DNA of 64,000 nucleotides from Pseudomonas lini (GCF_030812475.1 NZ_JAUSSR010000016.1:62001-126000); one strand, 5' to 3'; numbered from the stretch's first letter, positions 23,413 through 32,722 are shown. A program made the numbers and translations. The notes: a model not told the origin generated them from the sequence alone.

Positions 23413-23711
23413 TGGAAACCTTATCCTTTGAATTCCCCGCCGGGCAGCCGCCACGGGGGCGAACGCTGGTGGGCTGTGTCGGCTCGGGCGATCTGGAAGT
23501 GCTGATCGAACCGGGTCAGGCCGGCACGCTGACGATCAAGGTGCAGACCTCGGTCAATGGCGCCGAACAGCGCTGGCAGCATCTGTTCGCACGGATGTTC
23601 GACGGCCAGAACCCGCCGGCGATGGCGATCGATATCCACGATTTCGGCGCGACCCCTGGCGTGGTGCGCCTGCGTCTGGAGCAAGGTTTCGAGGAGATCG
23701 GCCATGACTGA
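23412..23711 (+). CDS. mdcC: Malonate decarboxylase acyl carrier protein (delta subunit)
   Basis: Small ACP of 99 residues that carries malonyl and acetyl groups on its modified-CoA arm. Serine 25 in VGCVGSGDLEVL is the expected attachment site. NGAEQRWQHLFARMF and GATPGVVRLRLEQGFEEIG are family features. It overlaps mdcB by one base and mdcD by 8 nt. Confidence 0.95.
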   Translation: METLSFEFPAGQPPRGRTLVGCVGSGDLEVLIEPGQAGTLTIKVQTSVNGAEQRWQHLFARMFDGQNPPAMAIDIHDFGATPGVVRLRLEQGFEEIGHD

Positions 23712-24555
23712 CAGCGCAGCCCATCTTGATAAGCATAGCTTCGTCGAACTCGGTGCCCGGCAACGGGCAAAAGCCTTGCTCGACGCCGGCAGCTTCCGTG
23801 AACTGCTCGACCCGTTCCAGCGCGTCATGTCGCCATGGCTGTCGCGCCAGGGCGTGGTGCCGCAAGCCGATGACGGCGTGGTGATCGCCAAGGGCAGCAT
23901 CGCCGGTCTGCCGGTGGTGATCGCGGCCATCGAAGGTGCATTCCAGGGCGGCAGCCTCGGTGAAGTCGGCGGGGCGAAGATGGCCGGCGCACTGGAACTG
24001 GCCGCCGAAGACAACCGCAACGGCATCCCCACCCGCGCCGTGTTGCTCCTGGAAACCGGTGGCGTGCGCTTGCAGGAGGCCAACCTCGGGTTGGCGGCGA
24101 TTGCCGATATACATGCCGCGATCGTCGATTTGCGCCAGTACCAACCGGTGGTCGGCGTCGTGGCCGGCAGTGTCGGTTGCTTCGGCGGTATGTCGATTGC
24201 CGCCGGGTTGTGCAGTTATTTGCTGGTGACCCGGGAAGCCAGGCTCGGCCTGAACGGTCCGCAAGTGATCGAACAGGAAGCGGGGCTTGAGGAGTACGAC
24301 TCCCGTGACCGGCCCTTCATCTGGAGCCTGACCGGTGGCGAGCAGCGTTTTGCCAGTGGCCTGGCGGATAGTTTTGTCGCCGACGATGTGGCGCAGATTC
24401 AGCAGCAAGTCAGCCAGTTCCTGCAAAAGGGCCTGCCTGAGCACCAACGCAGCCGTCAGGCCGAGCTGTTCCTGCAACGGCTGGCCCGCCTGGATGCCGA
24501 GCCGCAAATCGAGCCGGCGACGGTTCGCGATCTGTATCGAGGAGAGCGCTCATGA
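23704..24555 (+). CDS. mdcD: Malonate decarboxylase subunit beta
   Basis: Crotonase-fold carboxy-lyase subunit that, with MdcE, decarboxylates malonyl-S-ACP. It has 283 residues. SFVELGARQRAKALLD marks the N-terminus; EGAFQGGSLGEVGGAKMAGA and VVGVVAGSVGCFGGMSIAA contain the glycine-rich oxyanion region, and LGLNGPQVIEQEAG follows. ATG 23704 overlaps the mdcC end (ATGACTGA), so the much longer open frame starting at 23557 is not used. The stop overlaps mdcE by 4 nt. Confidence 0.96.
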   Translation: MTDSAAHLDKHSFVELGARQRAKALLDAGSFRELLDPFQRVMSPWLSRQGVVPQADDGVVIAKGSIAGLPVVIAAIEGAFQGGSLGEVGGAKMAGALELAAEDNRNGIPTRAVLLLETGGVRLQEANLGLAAIADIHAAIVDLRQYQPVVGVVAGSVGCFGGMSIAAGLCSYLLVTREARLGLNGPQVIEQEAGLEEYDSRDRPFIWSLTGGEQRFASGLADSFVADDVAQIQQQVSQFLQKGLPEHQRSRQAELFLQRLARLDAEPQIEPATVRDLYRGERS

Positions 24556-25355
24556 GTTCGTATTCCCTGAGAGGTTTGCACTGGTTCGATGCCTTGAGCG
24601 CAGCGGCGAAGCCAGTGACGGGTTTGCCGGCTTCGTTGAAAGTGGCCGACGGGGCATTGGGCGACCAGCCCGTTCGTTTTATCTCGGTGGTGGGCGACCC
24701 CGACAACCGCTTCGTCCGCGCTCGCAACGGCGAGGTCGGCTTGCTGGAAGGTTGGGGCCTGGCCAAGGCTGTGGATGAAGTCATCGCCGCCGATCGGGAT
24801 CAACCGCAAAAACGCGCCTTGATCGCCATCGTCGATGTGCCCAGTCAGGCTTACGGTCGACGGGAAGAGGCGCTGGGCATTCATCAGGCCCTGGCCGCTG
24901 CGGCGGACAGTTATGCCCGTGCACGCCTGGCCGGCCACGCCGTGATCGGTTTGCTGGTGGGCAAGGCCATGTCCGGGGCGTTTCTGGCTCATGGTTACCA
25001 GGCCAATCGGCTGATCGCCCTGCGTGATCCGGGAGTGATGGTGCATGCCATGGGCAAGGCGTCGGCGGCGCGGGTGACCTTGCGCAGTGTCGAAGAGCTC
25101 GAAGCCTTGGCCGCCAGCGTGCCGCCGATGGCCTATGACATCGACAGCTATGCCAGCCTGGGCTTGTTGTGGGAGACCCTGTCGGTGGAGCAGATCGAGC
25201 AGCCGACGACGGCGGATGTGGCGCGGGTGAATGAGTGTCTGGTTCAGGCGATTGGCGATGTCGCTGCCACCGGTTGCGATCTGAGTGGCCGCCTGGGCGC
25301 GAGCAACCGCGCGGCATCGAGCAGGGTTCGCCAGCTGTTGAGGGTGCAGTGGTGA
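24552..25355 (+). CDS. mdcE: Malonate decarboxylase subunit gamma
   Basis: Partner of MdcD in the carboxy-lyase complex, 267 residues, also crotonase-like. Motifs: LIAIVDVPSQAYGRREEALGI (read in two parts here), GHAVIGLLVGKAMSGAFLAHG and LRDPGVMVHAMGKASAARVT. ATGA overlaps the mdcD stop. The C-terminus ends GASNRAASSRVRQLL, as in other MdcE proteins. Confidence 0.95.
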   Translation: MSSYSLRGLHWFDALSAAAKPVTGLPASLKVADGALGDQPVRFISVVGDPDNRFVRARNGEVGLLEGWGLAKAVDEVIAADRDQPQKRALIAIVDVPSQAYGRREEALGIHQALAAAADSYARARLAGHAVIGLLVGKAMSGAFLAHGYQANRLIALRDPGVMVHAMGKASAARVTLRSVEELEALAASVPPMAYDIDSYASLGLLWETLSVEQIEQPTTADVARVNECLVQAIGDVAATGCDLSGRLGASNRAASSRVRQLLRVQW

Positions 25356-25969
25356 GCACGTTTCTGGCTCACGACCTGCTCTGGGGGATGACCCCGCAGC
25401 AGCTGCCGGTGGATGCACCTTCGTGGGTGATCGACTCGATCAGCGTGGGTCAGCCGGTAGTGGTTCGGCGCGCGTTGAGCGCAACGGGCCGAATCGCGAT
25501 CGGAGTGCGTGGGCGGTTGCGCGAGCAGCGGTATGCAACGTCGATGGCGGTCGAGATGATCGAGCGTCGGGTGCAGCCTGAAGCGCTCTGTCATCTCTCG
25601 ATTGATCGGGATTTACCCGCAGTGCGTGCCCTCGATCAACTGCGTCCGCTGCTCGATGGCTGTGACTGGGTGTGGGGTGTCAGTGGCAGCGCCGGGTTTG
25701 AACTGGCCAGCGGTTTTGCGGCGCTCCATGAGCGCAGCGATCTCGATTTGATTCTGCGTACTCCGCAACCGTTGAACCGACTCCAGGCGCAAGAGTTGGT
25801 AACGCTCCTGGGCGTTGCCGAATGCCGTGTCGACATGCAATTGCAGACACCTTATGGCGCCGTGGCTCTGCGCGAATGGGCCGGCTCGTCGCATCGGGTG
25901 CTGCTCAAGAACGCTCAGGTCGCCTGTCTTGTCACCGATCCCTGGCAGCCGCAGGAGCAAGCAGCGTGA
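25352..25969 (+). CDS. mdcG: Phosphoribosyl-dephospho-CoA transferase MdcG
   Basis: Nucleotidyltransferase-fold enzyme that attaches the prosthetic group made by MdcB to the serine of MdcC. The 205-residue product starts at GTG 25352, whose GTGA overlaps the mdcE stop. WGVSGSAGFELASG and HERSDLDLILRTP are the nucleotidyltransferase motifs, with the catalytic aspartates in SDLDL. A longer frame from 25235 lies inside mdcE and is rejected. Confidence 0.93.
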   Translation: MSTFLAHDLLWGMTPQQLPVDAPSWVIDSISVGQPVVVRRALSATGRIAIGVRGRLREQRYATSMAVEMIERRVQPEALCHLSIDRDLPAVRALDQLRPLLDGCDWVWGVSGSAGFELASGFAALHERSDLDLILRTPQPLNRLQAQELVTLLGVAECRVDMQLQTPYGAVALREWAGSSHRVLLKNAQVACLVTDPWQPQEQAA

Positions 25970-26877
25970 GCAGTTTGCTGGTGTTCCCCGGCCAGGGCGC
26001 GCAGCAACCGGGCATGCTTCATCGTTTGCCTCGGGAAACGCTGATCGAGGCGAGCGAGGTGCTGGGTGAAGATGTTTTGTTGCTGGATTCTGCCGAGGCG
26101 TTGCAGTCGACGAGGGCGGTTCAGTTATGCCTGCTGATCGCTGGAGTGGCTGCTTCACGTCAGTTGTCATTGAAGGCGGATTACGTGGCAGGTCTGTCCA
26201 TCGGTGCTTATCCGGCAGCGGTGGTTGCCGGTGCCTTGAGCTTCAGCGATGCGCTGCATCTGGTCAGCCTGCGCGGTGAGCTGATGCAGCAGGCTTATCC
26301 TCAGGGCTACGGCATGACCGCGATCATCGGTCTGGAGCTGGCGACGGTGGAAAGCTTGCTGGCGCAGGTTCACAGCCTCGACACGCCGGTTTACCTGGCC
26401 AACATCAACGCCGATAACCAAGTCGTCATCGCCGGCAGTGACAGTGCGATGAAAGCGGTTGCCGAGTTGGCGAAAGGTCGTGGTGCCGGTCTGGCCAAGC
26501 GTCTGGCGGTCAGTGTGCCGTCTCACTGCCCGCTGTTGGAAACCCCGGCAAAAATCCTGGCCGAAGCCTTCGCCAAGGTGCAATTGAAAAGGCCGACCCT
26601 GGGTTACCTGAGCGGCACTCGCGCCCGCCCCGTTATCACCCCGCAAGCCTTGCGCGACGACCTGGCCTTCAACATGTGCCGCGTGGTGGATTGGCGCGGC
26701 ACGGTACAAAGCGCCTACGAGCGCGGTGTACGGCTACAGATCGAACTGCCGCCCGGCGCAGTGCTGACCGGGCTGGCGCGCCGGGTGTTCGAGCAGGGCA
26801 CCGTGATTGCCTTCGACGGTGCGCGGCTCGATACCTTGCAGGCGTTGTTGCGCGAGGAGGGTCATCGCCAACCCTAG
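25966..26877 (+). CDS. mdcH: Malonate decarboxylase subunit epsilon (malonyl-CoA:ACP transacylase)
   Basis: FabD-like acyltransferase, 303 residues, that loads malonyl onto the decarboxylase ACP to prime the enzyme. LLVFPGQGAQQPGML opens the protein, the nucleophile elbow is GLSIGAYPAAV (serine of GxSxG), and the catalytic histidine is in SVPSHCPLL. NINADNQVVIAGS is also typical. It starts at GTG 25966, overlapping the mdcG stop (GTGA). Confidence 0.95.
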   Translation: MSSLLVFPGQGAQQPGMLHRLPRETLIEASEVLGEDVLLLDSAEALQSTRAVQLCLLIAGVAASRQLSLKADYVAGLSIGAYPAAVVAGALSFSDALHLVSLRGELMQQAYPQGYGMTAIIGLELATVESLLAQVHSLDTPVYLANINADNQVVIAGSDSAMKAVAELAKGRGAGLAKRLAVSVPSHCPLLETPAKILAEAFAKVQLKRPTLGYLSGTRARPVITPQALRDDLAFNMCRVVDWRGTVQSAYERGVRLQIELPPGAVLTGLARRVFEQGTVIAFDGARLDTLQALLREEGHRQP

Positions 26878-26941
26878 ACCACCACTCAGACCTTCGAACA
26901 ACAAAAACAACATTCGACGATGCACTTTGAGGACGACAACA

Positions 26942-27358
26942 ATGATTATTTACGGTGTAGCGCTGTTGGCGATCTGTACGCTGGCAGGGGTGATCATGGG
27001 TGACATGCTCGGCGTGTTGCTGGGGGTGAAGTCCAACGTCGGTGGCGTCGGGATTGCGATGATCCTGCTGATCTGCGCGCGGTTGTGGATGCATAAACGT
27101 GGTGGCATGACCAGGGATTGCGAGCTGGGCGTCGGTTTCTGGGGCGCCATGTACATTCCGGTGGTGGTCGCGATGGCCGCGCAACAGAACGTCGTCACCG
27201 CTCTGCACGGCGGCCCGGTGGCCGTGCTGGCTGCGATCGGCTCCGTGGTGGTCTGTGGCTGCACCATTGCCCTGATCAGCCGTACTCATAAAGGCGAACC
27301 CTTGCCCGATGAGCCGGCAGAAGTAACGCCGGTTGGCGCACCCGCAGGAGGCCGCTGA
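26942..27358 (+). CDS. madL: Malonate transporter subunit MadL
   Basis: Smaller subunit of the MadLM malonate:Na+/H+ symporter, 138 residues with about four membrane helices: IIYGVALLAICTLAGVIMGD, SNVGGVGIAMILLICARLW, FWGAMYIPVVVAMAAQQNVV and VAVLAAIGSVVVCGCTIALI. The start at 26942 follows a GAGGAC element. It lies 64 bp after mdcH. Presence of madLM in place of mdcF is one of the two common ways malonate uptake is arranged in mdc clusters. Confidence 0.94.
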   Translation: MIIYGVALLAICTLAGVIMGDMLGVLLGVKSNVGGVGIAMILLICARLWMHKRGGMTRDCELGVGFWGAMYIPVVVAMAAQQNVVTALHGGPVAVLAAIGSVVVCGCTIALISRTHKGEPLPDEPAEVTPVGAPAGGR

Positions 27359-27359
27359 T

Positions 27360-28124
27360 ATGTGGGATCTCATCGAAAAAGGTCTGGAACATAACGGTCT
27401 GGTGACAGCGTTCGCCTTTGTTGGCGTGATCATGTGGGTGTCGGTGATCTTGTCCAAACGCCTGACGTTCGGACGCATCCATGGTTCGGCGATTGCCATC
27501 GTCATCGGCCTGGTGCTGGCCTGGGTCGGCGGCACCATGACAGGCGGGCAAAAGGGCCTGGCGGATCTGACGCTGTTTTCCGGTATCGGCTTGATGGGCG
27601 GTGCGATGCTGCGGGACTTTGCGATCGTGGCCACGGCTTTTGAAGTGCAGGCCACCGAAGCGAAAAAAGCCGGGTTGATCGGTGTCATTGCCCTGTTGCT
27701 CGGCACGATTTTGCCGTTCGTCGTCGGGGCGAGCATTGCCTGGGCGTTCGGTTATCGCGATGCGGTCAGCATGACCACCATCGGCGCTGGCGCGGTGACC
27801 TACATCGTCGGGCCGGTGACCGGAGCGGCGATTGGTGCCAGCTCGGATGTGATGGCGCTGTCGATTGCCACCGGTTTGATCAAGGCGATCCTGGTGATGG
27901 TCGGCACACCGATGGCGGCGCGCTGGATGGGCCTGGATAACCCGCGTTCGGCGATGGTGTTCGGCGGGTTGGCGGGCACTGTGAGTGGCGTGACAGCCGG
28001 GCTGGCGGCGACGGATCGGCGGTTGGTGCCTTATGGCGCGTTGACCGCGACTTTCCATACCGGGCTTGGGTGTTTGCTTGGGCCTTCGTTGTTGTACTTC
28101 ATCGTTCGCGGGATTGTGGGGTAA
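27360..28124 (+). CDS. madM: Malonate transporter subunit MadM
   Basis: Larger subunit of the MadLM symporter, 254 residues and about seven or eight membrane helices. GLVTAFAFVGVIMWVSVIL opens the hydrophobic core; GAMLRDFAIVATAFEVQ, GAGAVTYIVGPVTGAAIGAS and FHTGLGCLLGPSLLYF follow. ATG 27360 comes one base after the madL stop, with GGAGG upstream in the madL end. Last gene of the mdc-mad unit; a REPIN follows. Confidence 0.95.
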   Translation: MWDLIEKGLEHNGLVTAFAFVGVIMWVSVILSKRLTFGRIHGSAIAIVIGLVLAWVGGTMTGGQKGLADLTLFSGIGLMGGAMLRDFAIVATAFEVQATEAKKAGLIGVIALLLGTILPFVVGASIAWAFGYRDAVSMTTIGAGAVTYIVGPVTGAAIGASSDVMALSIATGLIKAILVMVGTPMAARWMGLDNPRSAMVFGGLAGTVSGVTAGLAATDRRLVPYGALTATFHTGLGCLLGPSLLYFIVRGIVG

Positions 28125-28152
28125 ACCGCGGGGTGTTTGCTGACTGTTCCGA

Positions 28153-28224
28153 CGCCTTCGCCGGCAAGCCGGCTCCTACAGGGGAATGCGTACTCCTGTA
28201 GGAGCCGGCTTGCCGGCGAAGGCC
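28153..28224. repeat. REPIN (short spacer)
   Basis: Inverted arms with core gccggcaagccggctcctac separated by about 15 bp between the convergent madM and mdcR. Confidence 0.88.
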
Positions 28225-28235
28225 GCGACGCGGTT

Positions 28236-29150
28236 TCAGATTTGGCGATTGGCATACATCCGACACTCCGCCAGCAACGCCAGCAGATTCGGATCCCTCT
28301 CCTTGGCCTTCAGAAACACCACCCCGATGTGCTGCTGCAACCGATACTTCTCCTGCAGCGGAATCAGCTTCACCCGGTTCTCGTATACCGCCGCGATCCG
28401 CCCCGGCAACAACGCATAACCCACCCCCGAACTGACCATGCTCAGCAAGGTGAAGATGTCATTGACCTGCATCGCCACCTTGGGCTCGAACCCCGCCTGC
28501 TGGAAGACCCGTTTGCCGTCCTGATGCGTGGCAAAGCCCTGGGTCAGGGTAATGAACGTCTCGTCGCGCACTTCGGCCAGATCCACTTCGGTCCGTTGGG
28601 CGAACTTCGAATCGGCCGGTGTGGCAAGAAAGATGTCGTCGGAAAACAGTGGGATCTGTTCGCAATCCGGGTCGTTGATGCTCTCGTCCAGGGACACCAG
28701 GATCGCGTCGACCTCCATGTTCTTGAGTTTGTACAACAGGTCGAAGTTAGAGCCGAGGATCAGATCGATGTTGAGTTCGCTGCGACGAATCTTCAGCCCC
28801 ATGATCAGCTGCGGCACGGTTTTCACCGTCAGTGAATACAGTGAGCCGAGCTTGAAGCGTTCAGCGGAAAACCCGGCCGCCTCACGGGTCAGGCGCACGC
28901 TTTCGAGCACGTCCTGGATCAGCTTCTGCGCCCGTTCTTCCAGCACATAAGCACTTTCCAGCGGCGTCAGGTTACGGCCTTCGTGCTTGAACAGCGGGCA
29001 GCGCAGGGCGCTTTCCAGGGAGTGGATCGCCCGGTGCACGCTGACGTTGCTGGTCTGCAATTCGGCCGCGGCCCGGGCCAGATTGCCGGTGCGCATGAAG
29101 GCCAGGAACACTTCGAGTTTTTTCAGGGTCAACTCTTCGTCAATCAGCAT
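28236..29150 (-). CDS. mdcR: LysR family malonate utilisation regulator MdcR
   Basis: LysR-type transcription factor of 304 residues, expected to activate the mdc genes with malonate as inducer. The N-terminal winged helix-turn-helix is TLKKLEVFLAFMRTGNLARA followed by ELQTSNVSVHRAIHSLE (about 10-55). The effector domain runs from about 90 to the end. ATG 29150 gives MLIDEELTLKKLEVF; an in-frame codon at 29189 is less likely. It is convergent with the mdc-mad unit, so any action at the mdcA promoter is over 7 kb away. A T-N11-A palindrome stands there at 20770. Confidence 0.92.
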   Translation of the reverse strand: MLIDEELTLKKLEVFLAFMRTGNLARAAAELQTSNVSVHRAIHSLESALRCPLFKHEGRNLTPLESAYVLEERAQKLIQDVLESVRLTREAAGFSAERFKLGSLYSLTVKTVPQLIMGLKIRRSELNIDLILGSNFDLLYKLKNMEVDAILVSLDESINDPDCEQIPLFSDDIFLATPADSKFAQRTEVDLAEVRDETFITLTQGFATHQDGKRVFQQAGFEPKVAMQVNDIFTLLSMVSSGVGYALLPGRIAAVYENRVKLIPLQEKYRLQQHIGVVFLKAKERDPNLLALLAECRMYANRQI

Positions 29151-29215
29151 GTGGCGTGACTCTTGTTCGAATGGCTCGATTGTGCCCAATTCCCTAGGTT
29201 CACGCTTGCTGCCTT

Positions 29216-29325
29216 TGTAGGCGCTGGCTTGTCGGATCGCCGCACCGCAGCGAAGGCGTCCTATCAGCCAACACCTCTGCCGGATGTGCCGCCGCCTTCG
29301 CCAGCAAGTCGGCTCCTACAGGGGG
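29216..29325. repeat. REPIN
   Basis: Inverted REP pair in the divergent mdcR / hemolysin-III gap. The left arm has the variant gtcggatcgccgcaccgcag, which recurs near 31030, 48210 and 51535. Confidence 0.85.
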
Positions 29326-29409
29326 CGATTGCGTGCTGAAACATTGCGCTTTTAGTCTCAAGGCCTGAGCCTTGCGCGATGTTGCAACTAATTTCGAGGT
29401 AAGCAACGC

Positions 29410-30027
29410 ATGTATCACGGGGAAAGATTGAACGCCTGGACGCATCTGGTCGGCGCGGTAGCGGCGTGCGTCGGGGTGGTATGGATGCTGGTGATCGCCG
29501 GCATGGATGGCAGCCCGTGGAAAATCGTCAGCGTGGCGATCTACGGTTTCACCTTGCTGGTGCTCTACAGCGCGTCGACCGTTTATCACAGCGTTCGCGG
29601 ACGCAAGAAAGAGATCATGCAGAAGGTCGATCACTTTTCGATCTACTTGCTGATCGCCGGCAGCTACACGCCGTTCTGCCTGGTGACCCTGCGCGGGCCC
29701 TGGGGGTGGACGTTGTTCGGCATTGTCTGGGGGCTGGCGCTGATCGGCATCCTGCAAGAGATCAAGCCGCGTTCGGAGGCGCGGATCCTGTCGATCGTGA
29801 TTTACGCGGTAATGGGCTGGATCGTGCTTGTGGCGGTCAAGCCCTTGCTCGCGGCGCTGGGCGGCACCGGGTTTGCCTGGCTGGCGTCGGGTGGGGTGTT
29901 GTACACCGTGGGGATTGTCTTTTTCGCCCTGGATCACCGACTGCGGCATGCGCATGGGATCTGGCATCTGTTCGTGATCGCCGGGAGTCTGCTGCACTTT
30001 GTGGCGATAATGTTTTATGTCCTGTAG
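29410..30027 (+). CDS. Hemolysin III / TrhA family membrane protein
   Basis: PAQR-type seven-helix membrane protein of the YqfA/TrhA (hemolysin III) family, 205 residues. Family residues are seen in GERLNAWTHLVGA (helix 1), STVYHSVRG, VDHFSIYLLIAGSYTPF and LDHRLRHAHGIWHLFVI, including the histidine cluster that binds a metal in PAQR proteins. Despite the name, a haemolytic role is not established; the E. coli homologue affects membrane energetics and fatty acid balance. GAGGTAAG precedes the ATG. Confidence 0.92.
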   Translation: MYHGERLNAWTHLVGAVAACVGVVWMLVIAGMDGSPWKIVSVAIYGFTLLVLYSASTVYHSVRGRKKEIMQKVDHFSIYLLIAGSYTPFCLVTLRGPWGWTLFGIVWGLALIGILQEIKPRSEARILSIVIYAVMGWIVLVAVKPLLAALGGTGFAWLASGGVLYTVGIVFFALDHRLRHAHGIWHLFVIAGSLLHFVAIMFYVL

Positions 30028-30178
30028 GAGCAGCCGGTCGACGCTCGATTGCTCGCGAAGGTCGTCAACGATAACGCTGGAAACCTGACACCCCACGGAG
30101 TTCTCCGGTTCTTCGCGAGCAAGCTCGCTCCCACAGCTACAGCGCCGGGCCTGTAGGAGCTGGCTTGCCAGCGAAGGC
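30021..30178. repeat. REPIN plus a third REP arm
   Basis: A REPIN (about 30021-30136) with spacer gtcaacgataacgctgg is followed by an extra arm ctgtaggagctggcttgcca. It overlaps the last codons of the hemolysin-III gene and ends just before rsmE. Confidence 0.85.
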
Positions 30179-30181
30179 TGC

Positions 30182-30901
30182 CTAGAAGTCACCCCAAAGC
30201 TGCTGGGCCACCGCTAGCGCCACCACCGGCGCAGTCTCTGTGCGCAACACCCGAGGGCCGAGGCGGGCGGCATGAAACCCGGCGGACTGCGCCTGATCAA
30301 CCTCGGCATCCGACAACCCACCTTCCGGCCCGATCAGAAACGCCAGGGTCGCGGGCTTTGCATGACTCACCAACGGCTCGGCCACCGGATGCAGCACCAG
30401 CTTCAATTCTGCTTGAGTCTGCTTCAACCAGTCTGCAAGCAGCAGCGGCGGATGAATGACCGGCACCCGTGAACGCCCGCATTGCTCGCATGCACTGATC
30501 GCCACCTGGCGCCAGTGCATCAGGCGCTTGTCGGCGCGTTCATCCTTGAGGCGGACTTCGCAGCGGTCGCTGAAGATCGGGGTGATTTCAGTGACACCCA
30601 GTTCGGTGGCTTTCTGAATGGCCCAGTCCATCCGCTCGCCACGGGACAGGCCCTGGCCGAGATGGATTTGCAGCGGTGACTCCACTTGCCCGGCAAAGCT
30701 TTCATCGATCTGCACCACGACGCGTTTCTTGCCGACGTCTACCAGTGTTGCGCGAAACTCGTGGCCCGAGCCGTCGAACAGTTGCAACGCGTCGCCCTCA
30801 GTCATGCGCAGAACGCGGCTGATGTAATGGGCCTGGGCTTCGGGCAGCTCGTGCTCGCCGGTGCTCAGGGGGGCGTCGATAAAGAAGCGGGACAGTCTCA
30901 T
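30182..30901 (-). CDS. rsmE: 16S rRNA (uracil1498-N3)-methyltransferase
   Basis: SPOUT-class methyltransferase that methylates N3 of U1498 in 16S rRNA using SAM, 239 residues. The N-terminal PUA-like domain begins MRLSRFFID, with HYISRVLRM; the SPOUT knot is seen in LAFLIGPEGGLSDAEVD and LGPRVLRTETAPVVAL near the C-terminus. QKATELGVTEITPI and SACEQCGRSRVP are also hallmarks. It lies upstream of nothing on its own strand within 180 bp except a REPIN, then bioA; order bioA-rsmE is the same as in PAO1. Confidence 0.96.
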   Translation of the reverse strand: MRLSRFFIDAPLSTGEHELPEAQAHYISRVLRMTEGDALQLFDGSGHEFRATLVDVGKKRVVVQIDESFAGQVESPLQIHLGQGLSRGERMDWAIQKATELGVTEITPIFSDRCEVRLKDERADKRLMHWRQVAISACEQCGRSRVPVIHPPLLLADWLKQTQAELKLVLHPVAEPLVSHAKPATLAFLIGPEGGLSDAEVDQAQSAGFHAARLGPRVLRTETAPVVALAVAQQLWGDF

Positions 30902-30948
30902 GCGGGTTCTCTGGAAAAGGTGTCAATCATCTGAAGGTCGTTCCGACC

Positions 30949-31058
30949 TTATCGCTGGCAAGCCAGCTCCTACAGGATTTGTGGTTACCGCAAATTGTGT
31001 GCACGACATCTTACCTGTAGGAGCTGGCTTGTCGGATCGCCGCACCGCAGCGAAGGCG
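30949..31058. repeat. REPIN
   Basis: Arms cgctggcaagccagctcctac and gagctggcttgtcggatcgc around a spacer, between bioA and rsmE. The right arm has the cggatcgccgcaccgcag variant. Confidence 0.85.
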
Positions 31059-31093
31059 GCAGTCCAGGCACCCACAAGCTCAAGTGAATTCAA

Positions 31094-32500
31094 TCAACCC
31101 GGATCGCGAAACCCCGGATGAAAGTCCTTCGGCACCGAAACGCTGACGCTGTCACGGGTCGCGATGTCGATCCCCTCACTGGCCACTTCCGCGAGGAAGT
31201 CGATCTGCTCTGGCGTAATGACGTACGGCGGCAAGAAATACACCACGCTGCCCAACGGACGAAGCAAAGCTCCGCGCTCCAACGCATGCTGGAACACCTT
31301 CAAGCCGCGACGTTCCTGCCACGGATAAGCTTCCTTGGTGGCCTTGTCCTTGACCATCTCGATGGCCAGCACCATGCCGGTCTGGCGCACTTCCGAGACG
31401 TTCGGGTGATCGGCCAAATGTGCGGTGGCGGACGCCATGCGCTGGGCCAGGGCTTTGTTGTTCTCGATGACATTGTCTTCTTCGAAGATGTCCAGCGTCG
31501 CTAATGCCGCCGCGCAAGCCAGGGGATTGCCGGTGTAGCTGTGGGAATGCAGGAAGGCGCGCAGGGTCGGGTAGTCGTCATAGAACGCGCTGTAGACATC
31601 TTCGGTGGTCACGCAGGCCGCCAGCGGCAGGTAACCGCCGGTCAGGGCCTTGGACAGGCACAGGAAGTCGGGGCGGATGCCGGCCTGTTCGCAGGCGAAC
31701 ATCGTCCCGGTGCGACCGAAGCCGACGGCGATTTCGTCGTGGATCAGGTGCACGCCATAACGGTCGCAGGCTTCACGCAACAGCTTCAGGTACACCGGGT
31801 GATACATGCGCATACCCCCGGCGCCCTGGATCAGCGGCTCGACAATCACTGCGGCCACGGTGTCGTGGTTCTCGGCCAGGGTCTGTTCCATGGCGGCGAA
31901 CATATTGCGTGAATGTTCTTCCCAGCTCATGCCTTCGGGGCGCAGGTAGCAATCGGGGCTCGGCACCTTGATGGTGTCCAGCAGCAAGGCCTTGTAGGTT
32001 TCGGTGAACAGCGGCACATCGCCCACCGACATCGCCGCCATGGTCTCGCCGTGGTAGCTGTTGGTCAGGGTAACGAAGCGTTTCTTGTTCGGCTGGCCGC
32101 GGTTGAGCCAGTAATGAAAGCTCATTTTCAGCGCGACTTCGATGCAGGACGAGCCGTTATCGGCGTAGAAACATCGTGTCAGGCCCTCCGGCGTCATCTT
32201 CACCAGGCGCTCGGACAGCTCGATCACCGGCTGATGGCTGAAGCCGGCGAGGATCACGTGTTCCAGCTGATCGACCTGATCCTTGATGCGCTGGTTGATC
32301 CGCGGGTTGGCATGGCCAAACACATTGACCCACCAGGAGCTGACGGCATCAAGGTAGCGTTTGCCCTCGAAGTCTTCCAGCCACACGCCTTCACCGCGCT
32401 TGATCGGGATCAGCGGCAGCTGTTCGTGGTCTTTCATCTGGGTGCAGGGATGCCACAACACCGCGAGATCGCGTTGCATCCACTGATTATTCAGGCCCAT
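31094..32500 (-). CDS. bioA: Adenosylmethionine-8-amino-7-oxononanoate aminotransferase
   Basis: PLP-dependent class III aminotransferase that uses SAM as amino donor to form 7,8-diaminopelargonate in biotin synthesis. It has 468 residues, slightly longer than the usual 430. The PLP aspartate is D255 in IHDEIAVGFGRTG, the Schiff-base lysine is K284 in LSKALTGGYLPLA, and WHPCTQMKDH near residue 16 and SSWWVNVFGH near 54 are BioA signatures. No other bio gene is nearby, so it is a detached biotin gene. No BirA-type operator was recognised upstream. Confidence 0.94.
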   Translation of the reverse strand: MGLNNQWMQRDLAVLWHPCTQMKDHEQLPLIPIKRGEGVWLEDFEGKRYLDAVSSWWVNVFGHANPRINQRIKDQVDQLEHVILAGFSHQPVIELSERLVKMTPEGLTRCFYADNGSSCIEVALKMSFHYWLNRGQPNKKRFVTLTNSYHGETMAAMSVGDVPLFTETYKALLLDTIKVPSPDCYLRPEGMSWEEHSRNMFAAMEQTLAENHDTVAAVIVEPLIQGAGGMRMYHPVYLKLLREACDRYGVHLIHDEIAVGFGRTGTMFACEQAGIRPDFLCLSKALTGGYLPLAACVTTEDVYSAFYDDYPTLRAFLHSHSYTGNPLACAAALATLDIFEEDNVIENNKALAQRMASATAHLADHPNVSEVRQTGMVLAIEMVKDKATKEAYPWQERRGLKVFQHALERGALLRPLGSVVYFLPPYVITPEQIDFLAEVASEGIDIATRDSVSVSVPKDFHPGFRDPG

Positions 32501-32722
32501 GTTCAGTCTCCTCGAGGCGGCTCGCGACAGGCGCGGGCAAACAATCGGGCAAGCCTATGCAATGCGCGTCACGGGGACAACCCATTGTGTAGTTTGAGCT
32601 ACTTTGTATAGGACGGTAGACGTCAGTGGCGGCGTTTTGATGGCTGACGTATTCTTCGCGGTTCTTTGGGTCCCCTGACTCGTAAAACCGCTATTTCCTC
32701 GTATATTTCCGGAGTTCTCTGA

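Noticed and set aside
32585..32620. Promoter TTGTGT-16-TATAGG for the amine oxidase
   Set aside because: Weak -35 and a fit that could be chance; not listed as a feature.
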